Assembly: GCF_000827885.1 (NCBI RefSeq)
Contig: NZ_JTKH01000025.1
Span: 1 to 64,000 of the forward strand
Reading direction: 5' to 3'
DNA: 64,000 bases
Source: Vibrio renipiscarius
Lineage (GTDB): Bacteria > Pseudomonadota > Gammaproteobacteria > Enterobacterales > Vibrionaceae
Position numbers and translations under genes: made by a program. This document shows, one piece after another, positions 18,371 to 27,817 of the stretch; position 1 is the first letter of the stretch, and the number at the start of each line of letters is the position of its first letter. The notes below the pieces were generated by a model. That model was not told the origin of the DNA. It searched no databases and saw only the letters and a list, made by a program, of their open reading frames with translations.

Positions 18371-20728
18371 CTACCTATTCTCAAATCTATTGTAGTCAAG
18401 TAATCCAAATTCGATGGGCTGATCTTGCTTGTACCAGTGGTGAACGCGGTCACTGAAAGACCAGAAGTCAGGGTTACTTCGACGAATTGAGAACGCATCC
18501 AATAACTTAACGTAATCCTCTTCGTTACGCATCTCTTTCAACATTTTTGTCAATAACGGAATTTGATCCTCTTCAAGGGATAGATACGCGGCTGGATAAC
18601 TGCCGATCACTCCTCGGACTAAAGTGAGCGAATCGTGTTTAAAATCCCGGTTACTCTCTTCGTCAAACAAGCTTGAAATATTGGTATGAGCGTTATTGTG
18701 AAGCAGCGTGAACAGTTGCTGCTTGCCTTGATTGCTCTCAATCATCAGCATCATAATTTGCGGAATGGAGCGTAGGCCTTCTCCTTGAATTTGATCGATC
18801 TGACGGAGCAAGGTTTCATTTTCTGCGCGGAAACCTGTTTCGGTGATGGCGTAGCGATTGTCTAAAACTGGGCTCAGTTTGTGTTGCAACATCTGGAATA
18901 ATTCCGCCTTGGGATCGTTGGTGCGATAGTGCACCTGACTCGGTTGGCTAAATGGTGTGATGTTACGCTGCAAAAAGTCACTCAGTTGCGGGCTTTGATT
19001 GATGTACCAACTGGAATGTTCTTTGTGGCGCATCTCTAGAGGGAGCAACGCAATAAAGTTACTTTCACCTTCAAGGCGCAAAAAATCCATAAACATTCGG
19101 GTGATCAATTGATGACCAAAATTGCCATAAACATCAAAGCCTGCCACCAATAAATAATGAATACGTTCCAGTAGCGCATAATCAAGAATCCACGCTGTTT
19201 TTGGCGTTTCACCCACCATGCCGCGTACCACGGATGCGCTATCGAAATGCCTAAAGATGGTCAGTGCTGCGTTGGGATTCGTACCATTTCCGGTCCAAAT
19301 CAAGTTGGTATCTAGGTGTTGGCCGTTTTCAAACGTTTGGTTAATAAATTCAGATTTAGCTTCAAGGTAACGTGCTTGTTGGCGTGAATATGAAACCCAA
19401 CTGGTGATCGGCAAGGTATTACTTTCTAGCTCACTAGGCAGTTTTAAATTGTCTTCTTGAGCGCGATAAAACGCGTCCACTTCGGGTAAATCTGATTTGT
19501 CTGGGTCTAGGAAAAAGATCCAAAAATGATCATTAATGACATTCAGCGCTAATTGTCCGCGGCATACGGGCCCTTTGATGAACGCAGAAATGGTGTTTTG
19601 CGAATTATCGAGCATGAACTTAAAGCGTGATTTGACGGGTAACTCATCGAATGCCGTCATTGGGTTTGCCGCCACATCAGGCGAGTAACTTGGCAGTTGA
19701 GTCACTGGATAGTTGTCGCTAAAAAACCAATCGTGCCAATTTTGCATACGTTCAGTATTGAGCGCAAACGGCATGTGGGTTTTGTCTACGATCGTCGCTT
19801 GCTCAGGAATAATGCGGTAATAAACCCGATCCACTTGAGGATCATCATACGGTCGACGCGTCGCAATTCGCTTAACGGGTTGGCCTGGTGGGGTGGCTGA
19901 ACGGACTAAGGTAAAAAATCGTGGTGTTTGATCACTCAACTCAGAAAAATACAGATGAGAAAGAAACAAATGCTCGTAGATATAACGCGCGACGAGTTGG
20001 TGTTTAACGCTGTCGTTATTAAACAGTGCTTCGTAATGGTTAACCATCGATTGTTGCTCAAACGTGAGAGGAATGGCTTTGTTCATCAAGCTGCCCTCAT
20101 TCACCCAGCGAATGAGGGTTGAATATTCCTGACTGGATAGGTTTGGCATTCCGTAAGGCATCCCCCACGTTGGGTAATCACGTTGATATTGGTCTAGCTC
20201 TTCAATCGTTGGGCAGACTTGTTCGCGATTGGTCGAAAAATCAAATCCCTCAAGTTGCACTTCATCGGGCAAAGGATGTTCTTCTTTCTGTATCAACAAT
20301 CTGGCGACTAGACCCGCTTCAATATTCGCGGTAGGCGTTTGCATACGCTCATTTAAGATGGGATGAAAACCCAATGCACGCCATTGCTCAGTGGTGTCCG
20401 CATCTTCAAATAGACGTGTGGGTGTTGTGGCGGTGAGGCGAGTGCCTTCATAGACGAGATCTTTACTCGCCCCTCGGTCGATACCTTCTACAGAAGTCAT
20501 TTTCAGTTGGCAGGGAGCATCATAGCAAGCGTGACAAACGACACATCGGTTATCAATGATGGGTTTTACCTCATTGAGAAACTGATTGCTGGACGGGCTG
20601 CCGAGATCCACTCTTCGTTCACGTACGTGGGATTCGCCAAACAGTTGATCGTAATTTAATCCTGCGTAGGTTGCACAACCAGAAAAAATGATCACAAAAC
20701 TTAGTAGAAATATCTTTTTTAAACTCAT
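18371..20728 (-). CDS. cti: Fatty acid cis/trans isomerase, lipoprotein c-type cytochrome
   Basis: Converts cis-unsaturated membrane phospholipid acyl chains to trans, a rapid stress response to solvents or heat, acting in the periplasm. 785 residues, usual length. Lipoprotein signal with lipobox FSGCATY (Cys18) and a single heme-c motif CVVCH near residue 63, both typical of Cti. The C-terminal VHHWYKQDQPIEFGLLDYNRFENR resembles known Cti ends. The small gene 37 bp downstream may be cotranscribed. Confidence 0.93.
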   Translation of the reverse strand: MSLKKIFLLSFVIIFSGCATYAGLNYDQLFGESHVRERRVDLGSPSSNQFLNEVKPIIDNRCVVCHACYDAPCQLKMTSVEGIDRGASKDLVYEGTRLTATTPTRLFEDADTTEQWRALGFHPILNERMQTPTANIEAGLVARLLIQKEEHPLPDEVQLEGFDFSTNREQVCPTIEELDQYQRDYPTWGMPYGMPNLSSQEYSTLIRWVNEGSLMNKAIPLTFEQQSMVNHYEALFNNDSVKHQLVARYIYEHLFLSHLYFSELSDQTPRFFTLVRSATPPGQPVKRIATRRPYDDPQVDRVYYRIIPEQATIVDKTHMPFALNTERMQNWHDWFFSDNYPVTQLPSYSPDVAANPMTAFDELPVKSRFKFMLDNSQNTISAFIKGPVCRGQLALNVINDHFWIFFLDPDKSDLPEVDAFYRAQEDNLKLPSELESNTLPITSWVSYSRQQARYLEAKSEFINQTFENGQHLDTNLIWTGNGTNPNAALTIFRHFDSASVVRGMVGETPKTAWILDYALLERIHYLLVAGFDVYGNFGHQLITRMFMDFLRLEGESNFIALLPLEMRHKEHSSWYINQSPQLSDFLQRNITPFSQPSQVHYRTNDPKAELFQMLQHKLSPVLDNRYAITETGFRAENETLLRQIDQIQGEGLRSIPQIMMLMIESNQGKQQLFTLLHNNAHTNISSLFDEESNRDFKHDSLTLVRGVIGSYPAAYLSLEEDQIPLLTKMLKEMRNEEDYVKLLDAFSIRRSNPDFWSFSDRVHHWYKQDQPIEFGLLDYNRFENR

Positions 20729-20834
20729 CGCTGATTCATATAATTTGAATTTGTGTATAAGTATAACGATTGATTGCGATGAGCGTCAGTTGTTGTGGTT
20801 TGAATGGTGACAATTTAAGCCATGTCACCGATTC

Positions 20835-20856
20835 AAAAAAAAGCCGCGCGCTTTTT
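20835..20856 (-). terminator. Terminator of SetA-like transporter gene
   Basis: On the minus strand AAAAAGC-GCGCG-GCTTTTTTTT, 8 bp after the stop codon. Confidence 0.75.
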
Positions 20857-20863
20857 CTGCACT

Positions 20864-22090
20864 CTAACGAATGGGGCTCGACTCTTTGTACTGGTTATCC
20901 GTTTGATGACTCAACATAAATAGAGACAGCATCACTAAAGCGCAGAGGATCGCGCATAGGCTAGAGATCAGAATCATTCGATAGCCAAAATATTGCGAAA
21001 TAATGCCCATCGAACTGGTGCCGATCATCGTGCCCACGAGCATCGCGTTGGTGTAAATCGCAGAGGCTTTACCAATACTTTTAGGCGCATAATCTTGCAT
21101 GATTGTGACGCCTAATCCGACGAAAATACCGAAAAAGATCCCGTTCAATACCTGCAACGCGATGAGGGCGGGCATGGATTGAACAAACAACATGCCTGAG
21201 TAAAACAGAACGGCGGCGATGAAGCCTGCGCGGATCACTGCGGGTTTACCCCAGCGCTGTGCCCAATTTACTGCAAGCAGCATAATCGGAATTTCGACTG
21301 CAGCCGTTAAACCAAACAGAAAACCTGGATAGGAAGTCGGCAGTCCCATCTCTTGGGTTACGAGTAGCGGCATGCCATTGATGTAAGTACTGTTGCCGAT
21401 GTTGGCGAGTAAAATAATAAACGCCAATTGCCACACCTCTTTTGCGAGTGGTGACTTTTGTTGAGGTTGGATTTTAGACTGGGTAACGTTGGGGTTTTCT
21501 AGACGTAAACCTACGATAAGGATCACCGCTAAAGCAAAGGCGACAGACAAATAATAGTTGGTGGTAAATCCGAGTTTATCGACAGAAATAAAAGCCATCG
21601 GTGGGCCAATGATCCACAACAGTGAAACGGATGAACGCATTTGAGAATTCAATTTGGCACTGTTTTGCCCGCTATTGTCAGCGTGTTTACGGACAATCGT
21701 TAAAATAAGTGGAATAGAGGACGATGCGATGGGCATTAAAGTGCAGCCAATGAGCAAGGCATGCCAAAAGGTACGAGCAAAAGAGAACCCGACGGCCGAA
21801 GCAATAATTCCGAACACGGCAAACATAAAAAGAGGTTTGCTTGAGACGCCTTTATCGATTAATCCTGTCAGCGTTTGGCTGACAATGATTGTAATGATTG
21901 CCGTCAACGTTGTGTAAATGCCCAAATAAGCGGGCGGCGCATTGAGCTCAGTGATTAAAAACAGGCTCATGACTGGGAGAATAAAAGCAAAGGCGAGGGC
22001 GGTCACGCTATTGATGGCAAAAAGAACACCGTTTTGGCCGCTAAATAATGTACCGATACTGCGCAATAGAAGACTCTCTTTAAAATACAC
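20864..22090 (-). CDS. MFS sugar efflux transporter, SetA/SetB type
   Basis: About 408 residues with twelve predicted membrane segments. The motif GLIDKGVSSKPLFMFAVFG after the second segment and the AAVEIPIMLLAVNWAQRWGK segment in the C-terminal half are typical of the SET family, which exports sugars and sugar analogues. The frame continues upstream to 22183, but the first ~31 residues have no membrane character. GTG at 22090 gives the usual family length; a TTG at 22066 after AAAGAGAG is an alternative start. Substrate unknown. Confidence 0.8.
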   Translation of the reverse strand: MYFKESLLLRSIGTLFSGQNGVLFAINSVTALAFAFILPVMSLFLITELNAPPAYLGIYTTLTAIITIIVSQTLTGLIDKGVSSKPLFMFAVFGIIASAVGFSFARTFWHALLIGCTLMPIASSSIPLILTIVRKHADNSGQNSAKLNSQMRSSVSLLWIIGPPMAFISVDKLGFTTNYYLSVAFALAVILIVGLRLENPNVTQSKIQPQQKSPLAKEVWQLAFIILLANIGNSTYINGMPLLVTQEMGLPTSYPGFLFGLTAAVEIPIMLLAVNWAQRWGKPAVIRAGFIAAVLFYSGMLFVQSMPALIALQVLNGIFFGIFVGLGVTIMQDYAPKSIGKASAIYTNAMLVGTMIGTSSMGIISQYFGYRMILISSLCAILCALVMLSLFMLSHQTDNQYKESSPIR

Positions 22091-22251
22091 TTGGTGTGAT
22101 GATGACGGTCGCGACCGTAGTGTAACGGGTATTTGCAATCGCGCGATGGATAAAGTGGTGGGGTTATTTGACCTCGCTCGCAAAATAATGTCGGTGCTAT
22201 GTCGCCGATCAAATTTGTCGATTTACGTTAGGCGAGTGTACGTTTTGGATC

Positions 22252-22280
22252 AAAAATGCCGTGAGATCTCGCTCACGGCA
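22252..22280 (-). terminator. Terminator of siderophore-binding protein gene
   Basis: Perfect 9-bp stem TGCCGTGAG/CTCACGGCA with a 6-nt loop; on the minus strand followed by TTTTTG. Confidence 0.85.
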
Positions 22281-22342
22281 TAAATGCGCCAAACACGGCG
22301 TTAAGAGTGCCCGCTTCAGTGTTTATAAGTTGATCTCGATGG

Positions 22343-23248
22343 CTATTCTAGTGCCATTGTAATGTCGTTGATCATAATCTCTGTCGCCGTGATACCACCG
22401 GCGGAGAGGTACCAAGCTTGTGGGTTTAACTCCGTGATGCGTCCGTCTTTCGCCGCATTGGTTTGTTTGATTAAAGCATTGCTAAAGCCTTTTTTTGCCG
22501 AACCAGATTCTCGCCCAATCGCTTTGTCGCGATCCATCACCAATAGATAGTCTGGGTTGGCCTCGGCGATAAACTCATAGCTAATCAAATTACCGTGCGC
22601 AGCGGTTTCATCATTATCGACGATCTCTTTGAAGCCAAATTCGTTAAAAATGGCATCGTATCTGGAGCCGGCACCAAAAGTGGCAATATTGTCACCATTG
22701 GCCATAACCATCAGGGCTTGAGCATTTTGTGCCAATGCGCGTTGTTGAATCGCGGTGATTCGCCCATCCGTCACTTTTATGATGCGTTCTATTTCAGCTT
22801 GTTGTTGTAAGAGTTGTCCCATCATTCGCCATGCTTTTTGGGTTGAAGGCCAAAACTGACGGGCGTCAACCGTGAAAGCAACGGTTGGGGCAATGTTGCT
22901 CAACTCATCGTAAGCTGGTGTGCTGCGATTGCTAACAATAATGAGGTCTGGCTTTAGAGTGTAAATCGTCTCAAAGTCAGGTTCATGCAATGTCCCTACG
23001 CTGACGTAACGCTCCGCTTGATACTTAGTGAGATAATCAGGCATTGGGTGCTTTACGACGCCAATGGGTTCGATTCTTAAATAATCCATGACATCTAACG
23101 CATCCATACCAAGCACAACCACTCTGCTTGGCTGGGTTGGTAGAGTGGTTGTGCCTAATGGATGCTCGACCACAATTGATTGGCTGATAGCGCTGGAAGA
23201 GACCGCCCAAAGGGCGGCCATTAGCCACTGACGGGCTGCTTTAAACAT
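22343..23248 (-). CDS. Periplasmic iron-siderophore-binding protein (FatB/CeuE/VctP type)
   Basis: 301 residues with a signal peptide ending near SSSAISQS. The remainder has the class III substrate-binding fold: VVVLGMDALDVMDYL near residue 43, KPDLIIVSNR near residue 100, a long linker helix, and YLLVMDRD in the second lobe. Such proteins hand ferric siderophores, often catecholates, to an ABC permease. No permease or ATPase gene is adjacent, so it must share one encoded elsewhere. Eleven bp downstream of the TonB-dependent receptor in the same direction, so one operon. Confidence 0.88.
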   Translation of the reverse strand: MFKAARQWLMAALWAVSSSAISQSIVVEHPLGTTTLPTQPSRVVVLGMDALDVMDYLRIEPIGVVKHPMPDYLTKYQAERYVSVGTLHEPDFETIYTLKPDLIIVSNRSTPAYDELSNIAPTVAFTVDARQFWPSTQKAWRMMGQLLQQQAEIERIIKVTDGRITAIQQRALAQNAQALMVMANGDNIATFGAGSRYDAIFNEFGFKEIVDNDETAAHGNLISYEFIAEANPDYLLVMDRDKAIGRESGSAKKGFSNALIKQTNAAKDGRITELNPQAWYLSAGGITATEIMINDITMALE

Positions 23249-23259
23249 AAGGCCGTCCT

Positions 23260-25176
23260 TTAAAATGCGTAGCTAAGATTGAATCGAACATCACGGCCAG
23301 GGGAGGCGTAGCCTTTGGCGACTTCGCTACCAATAATGCCAACGTAGGTGCCATGATCGAAGTATTGTTTGTCGAATACATTTTTAACCGACAAGGTTAA
23401 TAATAATTCTTCACTGGTGATTGGCTGCCACTGTGCATAGAGATCATGAACACCGTAACCGGCTTTTTCAGGATAGGTTGTGGCATCGGCGGTATAAGAG
23501 AGGCGTTCAACGAAAGTCGATGTCCAGCCAAACTGCAGCGCTTGAGATAAGGTGTAGTTGAGATCAAGCACCCATGTGTCGCCAATTGACGTGCCTAACG
23601 TGCTGTCTCCATCACTCAATGGTACGCCGTTGAGCTCAGGCTTAGATTGGTTGTAGCTTAGTTGCGTCGACAAATTTCCGAAATGAGTGCCGACATACGC
23701 CGTCACACCCGTTGTGACCAGTTCGCCGACATTGGTGTAGTTGCCTGTGACGGAATCTTTATCCACCACATCTTTAATCCGGCTATCGAATACCGTGATC
23801 CCAGCAAAGAAGTTATCTTTAAGCACGCGGGTACCAAACTCGAAGTTTTTTGCACGTTCTGGACCACGGTTAGGATCGTTTTCACGCCAGTCGATGATAA
23901 AGAGCTCTTTCGCCGTTTGGCCACGAAATGCTTCTGCATAGTTAGCGAACATCACAACACCGGAAGCGACTTCGTAGTCGATGCCGATGTTTGGGCTGAA
24001 GCCAGAAGATTCAAAATCTTGATCGACATTATCCGTCAGTTGATACCAGTCGTAACGCGCGCCTGCGCTGAGCAGTATGGTGTCGGTAATTTGCCAATCA
24101 TCTTGCACAAACAGACCGTAAACTTTGCCTTTTTCATAGTCAAAACGGTTTCCGTCCCAGTTGGTTTCAAATTCAGATTCATCATCACGATAATCAGCAC
24201 CCACAATCAGAGTGTGTTTTTCAAACGATGCAGTGTTGAACAGTTTTCCGCCAAAGGTCTCGATTGAGCCATCGCTCGTGCCCCAAAGTGGGTTGTCTAA
24301 GTGCGAGATTCGAGAGCGAGTGTTATAGACCGTCGCATCAAGAGCAATGTAATTACCTTGGGTATATCGATAGTTACCGGTGATGGTCTCGCGGTCTGCT
24401 TCTTGTTGTAGAGGCGTGTTTTTAAAACTAGGTTGGAAGTGCGGTTTGGTCAGACGCGCGCCATCATCTTCACGGAAATCATAAGCCAATGAAATATAAT
24501 GATTTGAATTGATTTGTCCGGAAAGCTTGATGAGACCAACATGTTGTTCCGTTGCCGTATAGGGTTGTTCGTCACCGTTGCCATTTTTGATGTTATCGCT
24601 ATCAATATAGCCGTAGGTCGCCAGGAGTCCGAGTCCTTCGGTGATTTCACCATATAAACTGGCAGAGTATTTTTGACCCTTGTTATTGGTGTAATAACCG
24701 CTTTTGATTTGTGCACCAAATGTTTCGCCACTATGCAGTAAGTCATGAGCATCTTTGGTTTTAAACTGAATTGCGCCACCTAATGCGCCGGGGCCATTGG
24801 TCGCTCGACCAGCACCAGCACTAATATCAACTTGTTTAAGCAATTCAGGTTCAATCGATAAACGGCCTTGGTGGTGAAATAAATTGCTGGTCTGCTGGGC
24901 ACCATCAATCGTGACATTAAGCATGGTATCTTCTAAACCGCGCACATAAATTTTCTGACTGATCCCCGATGAACCTCCCACCGTGACTTCAGGATCGTTA
25001 CGAAAGATATCATTGAGGTCACTTGCTTGACGTTTAGAGAGATCTTCCGCGGTGATGATGGTATCAACGCCAATCAACTGTTGGCCTGTCACTTCGATGA
25101 CTTCCGTTTCTTGCGCTGAGGTTGAAAATGCAATGAGGGCGAGCGCCACAGGGCTTAACTTAAATACGGTATCCAT
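23260..25176 (-). CDS. TonB-dependent outer-membrane receptor (ferric siderophore or heme)
   Basis: 638 residues: signal peptide (VALALIAFSTSA), TonB box-like EVIEVTG, a plug domain (IYVRGLEDTMLNVTIDGAQQ), then a 22-strand barrel ending in FNLSYAF with the terminal aromatic needed for Bam assembly. ATG 25176 is preferred: AAGGAG is 9 nt upstream and it gives a proper signal peptide; the longer frame to 25290 crosses the Fur-box-like site. Gene order response regulator-kinase-receptor resembles the peuRS-peuA enterobactin locus of V. parahaemolyticus as I remember it, so an enterobactin-like catecholate is the first guess. Substrate unproven. Confidence 0.9.
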   Translation of the reverse strand: MDTVFKLSPVALALIAFSTSAQETEVIEVTGQQLIGVDTIITAEDLSKRQASDLNDIFRNDPEVTVGGSSGISQKIYVRGLEDTMLNVTIDGAQQTSNLFHHQGRLSIEPELLKQVDISAGAGRATNGPGALGGAIQFKTKDAHDLLHSGETFGAQIKSGYYTNNKGQKYSASLYGEITEGLGLLATYGYIDSDNIKNGNGDEQPYTATEQHVGLIKLSGQINSNHYISLAYDFREDDGARLTKPHFQPSFKNTPLQQEADRETITGNYRYTQGNYIALDATVYNTRSRISHLDNPLWGTSDGSIETFGGKLFNTASFEKHTLIVGADYRDDESEFETNWDGNRFDYEKGKVYGLFVQDDWQITDTILLSAGARYDWYQLTDNVDQDFESSGFSPNIGIDYEVASGVVMFANYAEAFRGQTAKELFIIDWRENDPNRGPERAKNFEFGTRVLKDNFFAGITVFDSRIKDVVDKDSVTGNYTNVGELVTTGVTAYVGTHFGNLSTQLSYNQSKPELNGVPLSDGDSTLGTSIGDTWVLDLNYTLSQALQFGWTSTFVERLSYTADATTYPEKAGYGVHDLYAQWQPITSEELLLTLSVKNVFDKQYFDHGTYVGIIGSEVAKGYASPGRDVRFNLSYAF

Positions 25177-25193
25177 TCCCGTAAACTCCTTGA

Positions 25194-25212
25194 TTAAATG
25201 AGAATTATTATC
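25194..25212 (-). promoter_or_regulatory. Fur-box-like site before the receptor gene
   Basis: Read on the minus strand it begins GATAATAATTCTCATT and matches the 19-bp Fur consensus at about 13 of 19 positions. It lies 18 bp before the receptor ATG, so repression by Fe-Fur is expected. Confidence 0.65.
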
Positions 25213-25332
25213 GGTTGTGGATATTGAAGATTTGCCCCTGCGGAGTAAATGACTTTTACAACTGTTACAAATCAATGACAGGCTTAGCAATAGAATGCGT
25301 CACAACGGCATCATTAATAATAAAATCAGGCA

Positions 25333-26667
25333 TTAAGAAGGCAGTTCGATCACCATATCGAGCCCACTCGCACGACGATTTTTGGCCTCTATAGTGCCGT
25401 TCACCGCTTCGATATGACGCTTTGCGAGAGCAAGCCCAACCCCAAAGCCTTTGCGAGCACCTTGTTGGTTGTTGGCTTTAAAGAAAGGGCGAAAGATCGT
25501 TTTAGTCAGTGATGGCTCAAGTCCCGGGCCGGAGTCAGAAATCGTGATATGAACGGCGCGCTGTGACAAGCAGGCAGTCACAATCAAAATATCGCCTGCT
25601 GGCGTGTAGCGTAAGCCATTACGAATGATGTTTTCTAGGGCTTGAGAAAGCGCCCGCTGATTGGAGTGGGTCAAAGGTATGGATGCTGGGATGTTGCACG
25701 AGATCGTTCGATCTGGATACTCAAACCGAGCATCGTCAATAATCGCATCCAACAATTCAACTAGGTCAAATGACTCTTGGCATAGGTTTGGTCGTTCATT
25801 CTCCAGCCATGCCAATGTGAGAGTGTCTTCCGCCATCTGGCGAATGTTTTTCACCTCGGATCGAATTCTTTCGACCATGGTATCGGTATCGATATGGTTC
25901 TCTACACAGTCAGTGGCCATTTCGACACGCGCAAGGGGCGTGCGTATTTCATGGGACATTTCAGCGATCAGATTACGATTGTGCTCAATAACACGTTCGG
26001 TTCGGTCTGCCATCATGTCGAAGGTTTTCGCCACATGACTGACCTCATCGTCACCAAGGGGGAGATAATCGCTCACCCTTGCTTGATAATTACCTTGGCT
26101 AAAGGCTTTGGTGGCTTGCTGAAAACCACGCAAAGGGCGCATAACAGATCGGTATAGATAAACGGTTAAACTCAGCAGGGCAATAAAAGGAATCACGACA
26201 CGGAATAACCAAAATGCATGCGACATATAGCCTCCCGGACGCATACGTTCGGGTAATATAATCAAAAAGTGGTGATTGCTGGGTGACAGGGCGACTTCCA
26301 TTATTGGGTTATCGGGGAAATCGAGGTGAATTTTCCATTCGACGTTTCGGCCTATCCCGTAACCAGACCAAAAACGGGGATTAAGCCCGTTGCCACTGAC
26401 CACATCAATTTGGGATTTAACCACCGTTACCCAGGTGTTTTCCTGGGAGGCGAGTTGGGCTAACCACTCGTCCAGACCTTGATGATCGCGGTCATCGATA
26501 AACTGCTGCGCGGTTACGCCCCAATCGAGAATTTCTTGTTGATGCTGTTGGGCTAAATAGCTCATTTTTTCATTAGATATGAGTGCAGCGCTATGCAGTA
26601 AAGAAAAAAAGATAACGCCGCCTAAGGCGAGCACAATAAATAGTCGCCAAAAGAGTACTCGTCTCAT
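25333..26667 (-). CDS. Sensor histidine kinase (EnvZ/PhoQ-type)
   Basis: 444 residues. Two membrane segments (about 7-29 and 150-170) flank a ~120-residue periplasmic sensor; then HAMP, HisKA with EMSHEIRTPLARVEMA (His near residue 240) and HATPase with NIIRNGLRY, DSGPGL and GFGVGLALAKRH. Overlaps the response regulator by 4 nt. It probably senses an envelope or iron-related cue and, with its partner, controls the adjacent receptor gene. Confidence 0.93.
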   Translation of the reverse strand: MRRVLFWRLFIVLALGGVIFFSLLHSAALISNEKMSYLAQQHQQEILDWGVTAQQFIDDRDHQGLDEWLAQLASQENTWVTVVKSQIDVVSGNGLNPRFWSGYGIGRNVEWKIHLDFPDNPIMEVALSPSNHHFLIILPERMRPGGYMSHAFWLFRVVIPFIALLSLTVYLYRSVMRPLRGFQQATKAFSQGNYQARVSDYLPLGDDEVSHVAKTFDMMADRTERVIEHNRNLIAEMSHEIRTPLARVEMATDCVENHIDTDTMVERIRSEVKNIRQMAEDTLTLAWLENERPNLCQESFDLVELLDAIIDDARFEYPDRTISCNIPASIPLTHSNQRALSQALENIIRNGLRYTPAGDILIVTACLSQRAVHITISDSGPGLEPSLTKTIFRPFFKANNQQGARKGFGVGLALAKRHIEAVNGTIEAKNRRASGLDMVIELPS

Positions 26668-27425
26668 TTGATCATATACCCCTTTCCATGAACCGTTTGG
26701 ATGCGACCTTGCGCCATACCAAGCGCGGATAACAGTTTTCTCACTCGGCTTAAGTGCATATCGACTGCGCGATCATAGGGGCTAAACTCACGTTCTAGCA
26801 CGGCTTGATAGAGAAAAGGCTTACTTTGTACCAAGCCTTTATGTTGTATCAGTGTCCAAAGTAACTTGAATTGGATCGGGGTGAAGACCACGGGTTCTTC
26901 GTTGTTTTCGCTTGTCACGGTAACTTGATAAGTTTGCCTATCGAGCGTTAGTTCTTGATAACTTAAGTAACGGGAAGACGTTGGGGTAGCCAATTGTTGG
27001 GTTCGGCGAAGTACCGCTTCAATTCTTAGTTTTACCTCCTCAAAATTACATGGCTTGCTAATGTAATCATCCGCACCATAGCGCAATCCTTTTATACGAT
27101 GTTCTTCAGCACCATAGGCGGTCAGCATAATGACGGGGGTTCGTGAATGAGAGCGGACGTATTTTAGTAGCCCAAAACCATCGATGTTAGGGATGTTGAC
27201 ATCAAGCAGTATTAGGTCAAATTGGCGCATTTTGAGTAGAGTTAACGCTTTGGCTCCACACTCAACATTGGAAATGCAATAGCGCTCGTTTTGTAGCAGG
27301 GCGGTCAATTGATGATTGAGATTACGATCATCCTCGACCAGAAGGATCGATAACGCAGAGGTACTACTCTCGTTATCAAATGATGAAGTGGTTGCTGAGC
27401 CTGTGGGTAATGCGTCAAACATCAT
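26664..27425 (-). CDS. OmpR-family response regulator
   Basis: 253 residues. Receiver domain with acidic pocket VEDD, phospho-acceptor Asp in LILLDVNIPNIDG near residue 76, Thr in VIMLTAYG and Lys in YISKPCNFEE; then a winged-helix DNA-binding domain with DRAVDMHLSRVRKLL and VHGKGYMIK. An unusual ~25-residue Ser/Thr-rich N-terminal extension precedes the receiver. Partner kinase follows with ATGA overlap. A strong Fur-box-like site lies just upstream. Confidence 0.95.
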   Translation of the reverse strand: MMFDALPTGSATTSSFDNESSTSALSILLVEDDRNLNHQLTALLQNERYCISNVECGAKALTLLKMRQFDLILLDVNIPNIDGFGLLKYVRSHSRTPVIMLTAYGAEEHRIKGLRYGADDYISKPCNFEEVKLRIEAVLRRTQQLATPTSSRYLSYQELTLDRQTYQVTVTSENNEEPVVFTPIQFKLLWTLIQHKGLVQSKPFLYQAVLEREFSPYDRAVDMHLSRVRKLLSALGMAQGRIQTVHGKGYMIK

Positions 27426-27438
27426 AATCTACCTAAGT

Positions 27439-27457
27439 GAATATGATTCGCATTATC
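27439..27457 (-). promoter_or_regulatory. Fur-box-like site before the two-component operon
   Basis: On the minus strand GATAATGCGAATCATATTC, matching the 19-bp Fur consensus at 15 of 19 positions, about 14 bp before the response regulator ATG. Confidence 0.75.
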
Positions 27458-27730
27458 AATTATATTGTTTTAACTTTCAATTTACGCAAAAGGATATGTT
27501 GCGTAAATGTGTGTCTAATTGTGATTTTTTTTCGATGACCCGCAAAAGTAGGGCGGTAGCTATTGATAAATAGAGGTTTTGAGTCAAAGGAAGGATGATT
27601 AGTCATTGGGTCATTTAACCCGTGTCCGTTATCGCTTTCAGTCGCCCCTCAACGCCCGATATTCATCCTCTTCTAGATGGTTTTTACGCTATTTTCGTCG
27701 TCATATCCGAGCGGTGAATCGCCGCGAAAT

Positions 27731-27754
27731 GTAATGCAATCTAATTCGCATTAC
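27731..27754. promoter_or_regulatory. Inverted repeat, candidate operator for sulfatase gene
   Basis: Perfect 7-bp arms GTAATGC and GCATTAC separated by 10 bp, about 64 bp before the sulfatase start. The binding protein is unknown. Confidence 0.4.
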
Positions 27755-27817
27755 CCAGATTTTTGAACTATATCTTTCTGGGCAGGATGCATATATTTTA
27801 CGAAACAAGAGGTTATT

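Larger units (their letters stand above)
27426..27817. promoter_or_regulatory. Divergent promoter region: response regulator / sulfatase
   Basis: 392 non-coding bases. Holds the Fur-box-like site next to the regulator gene and an inverted repeat in front of the sulfatase gene; nothing else stood out. Confidence 0.5.

Noticed and set aside
23662..24267. 201-codon frame antisense to the TonB-dependent receptor
   Set aside because: Shadow of the receptor gene; no recognisable domain.
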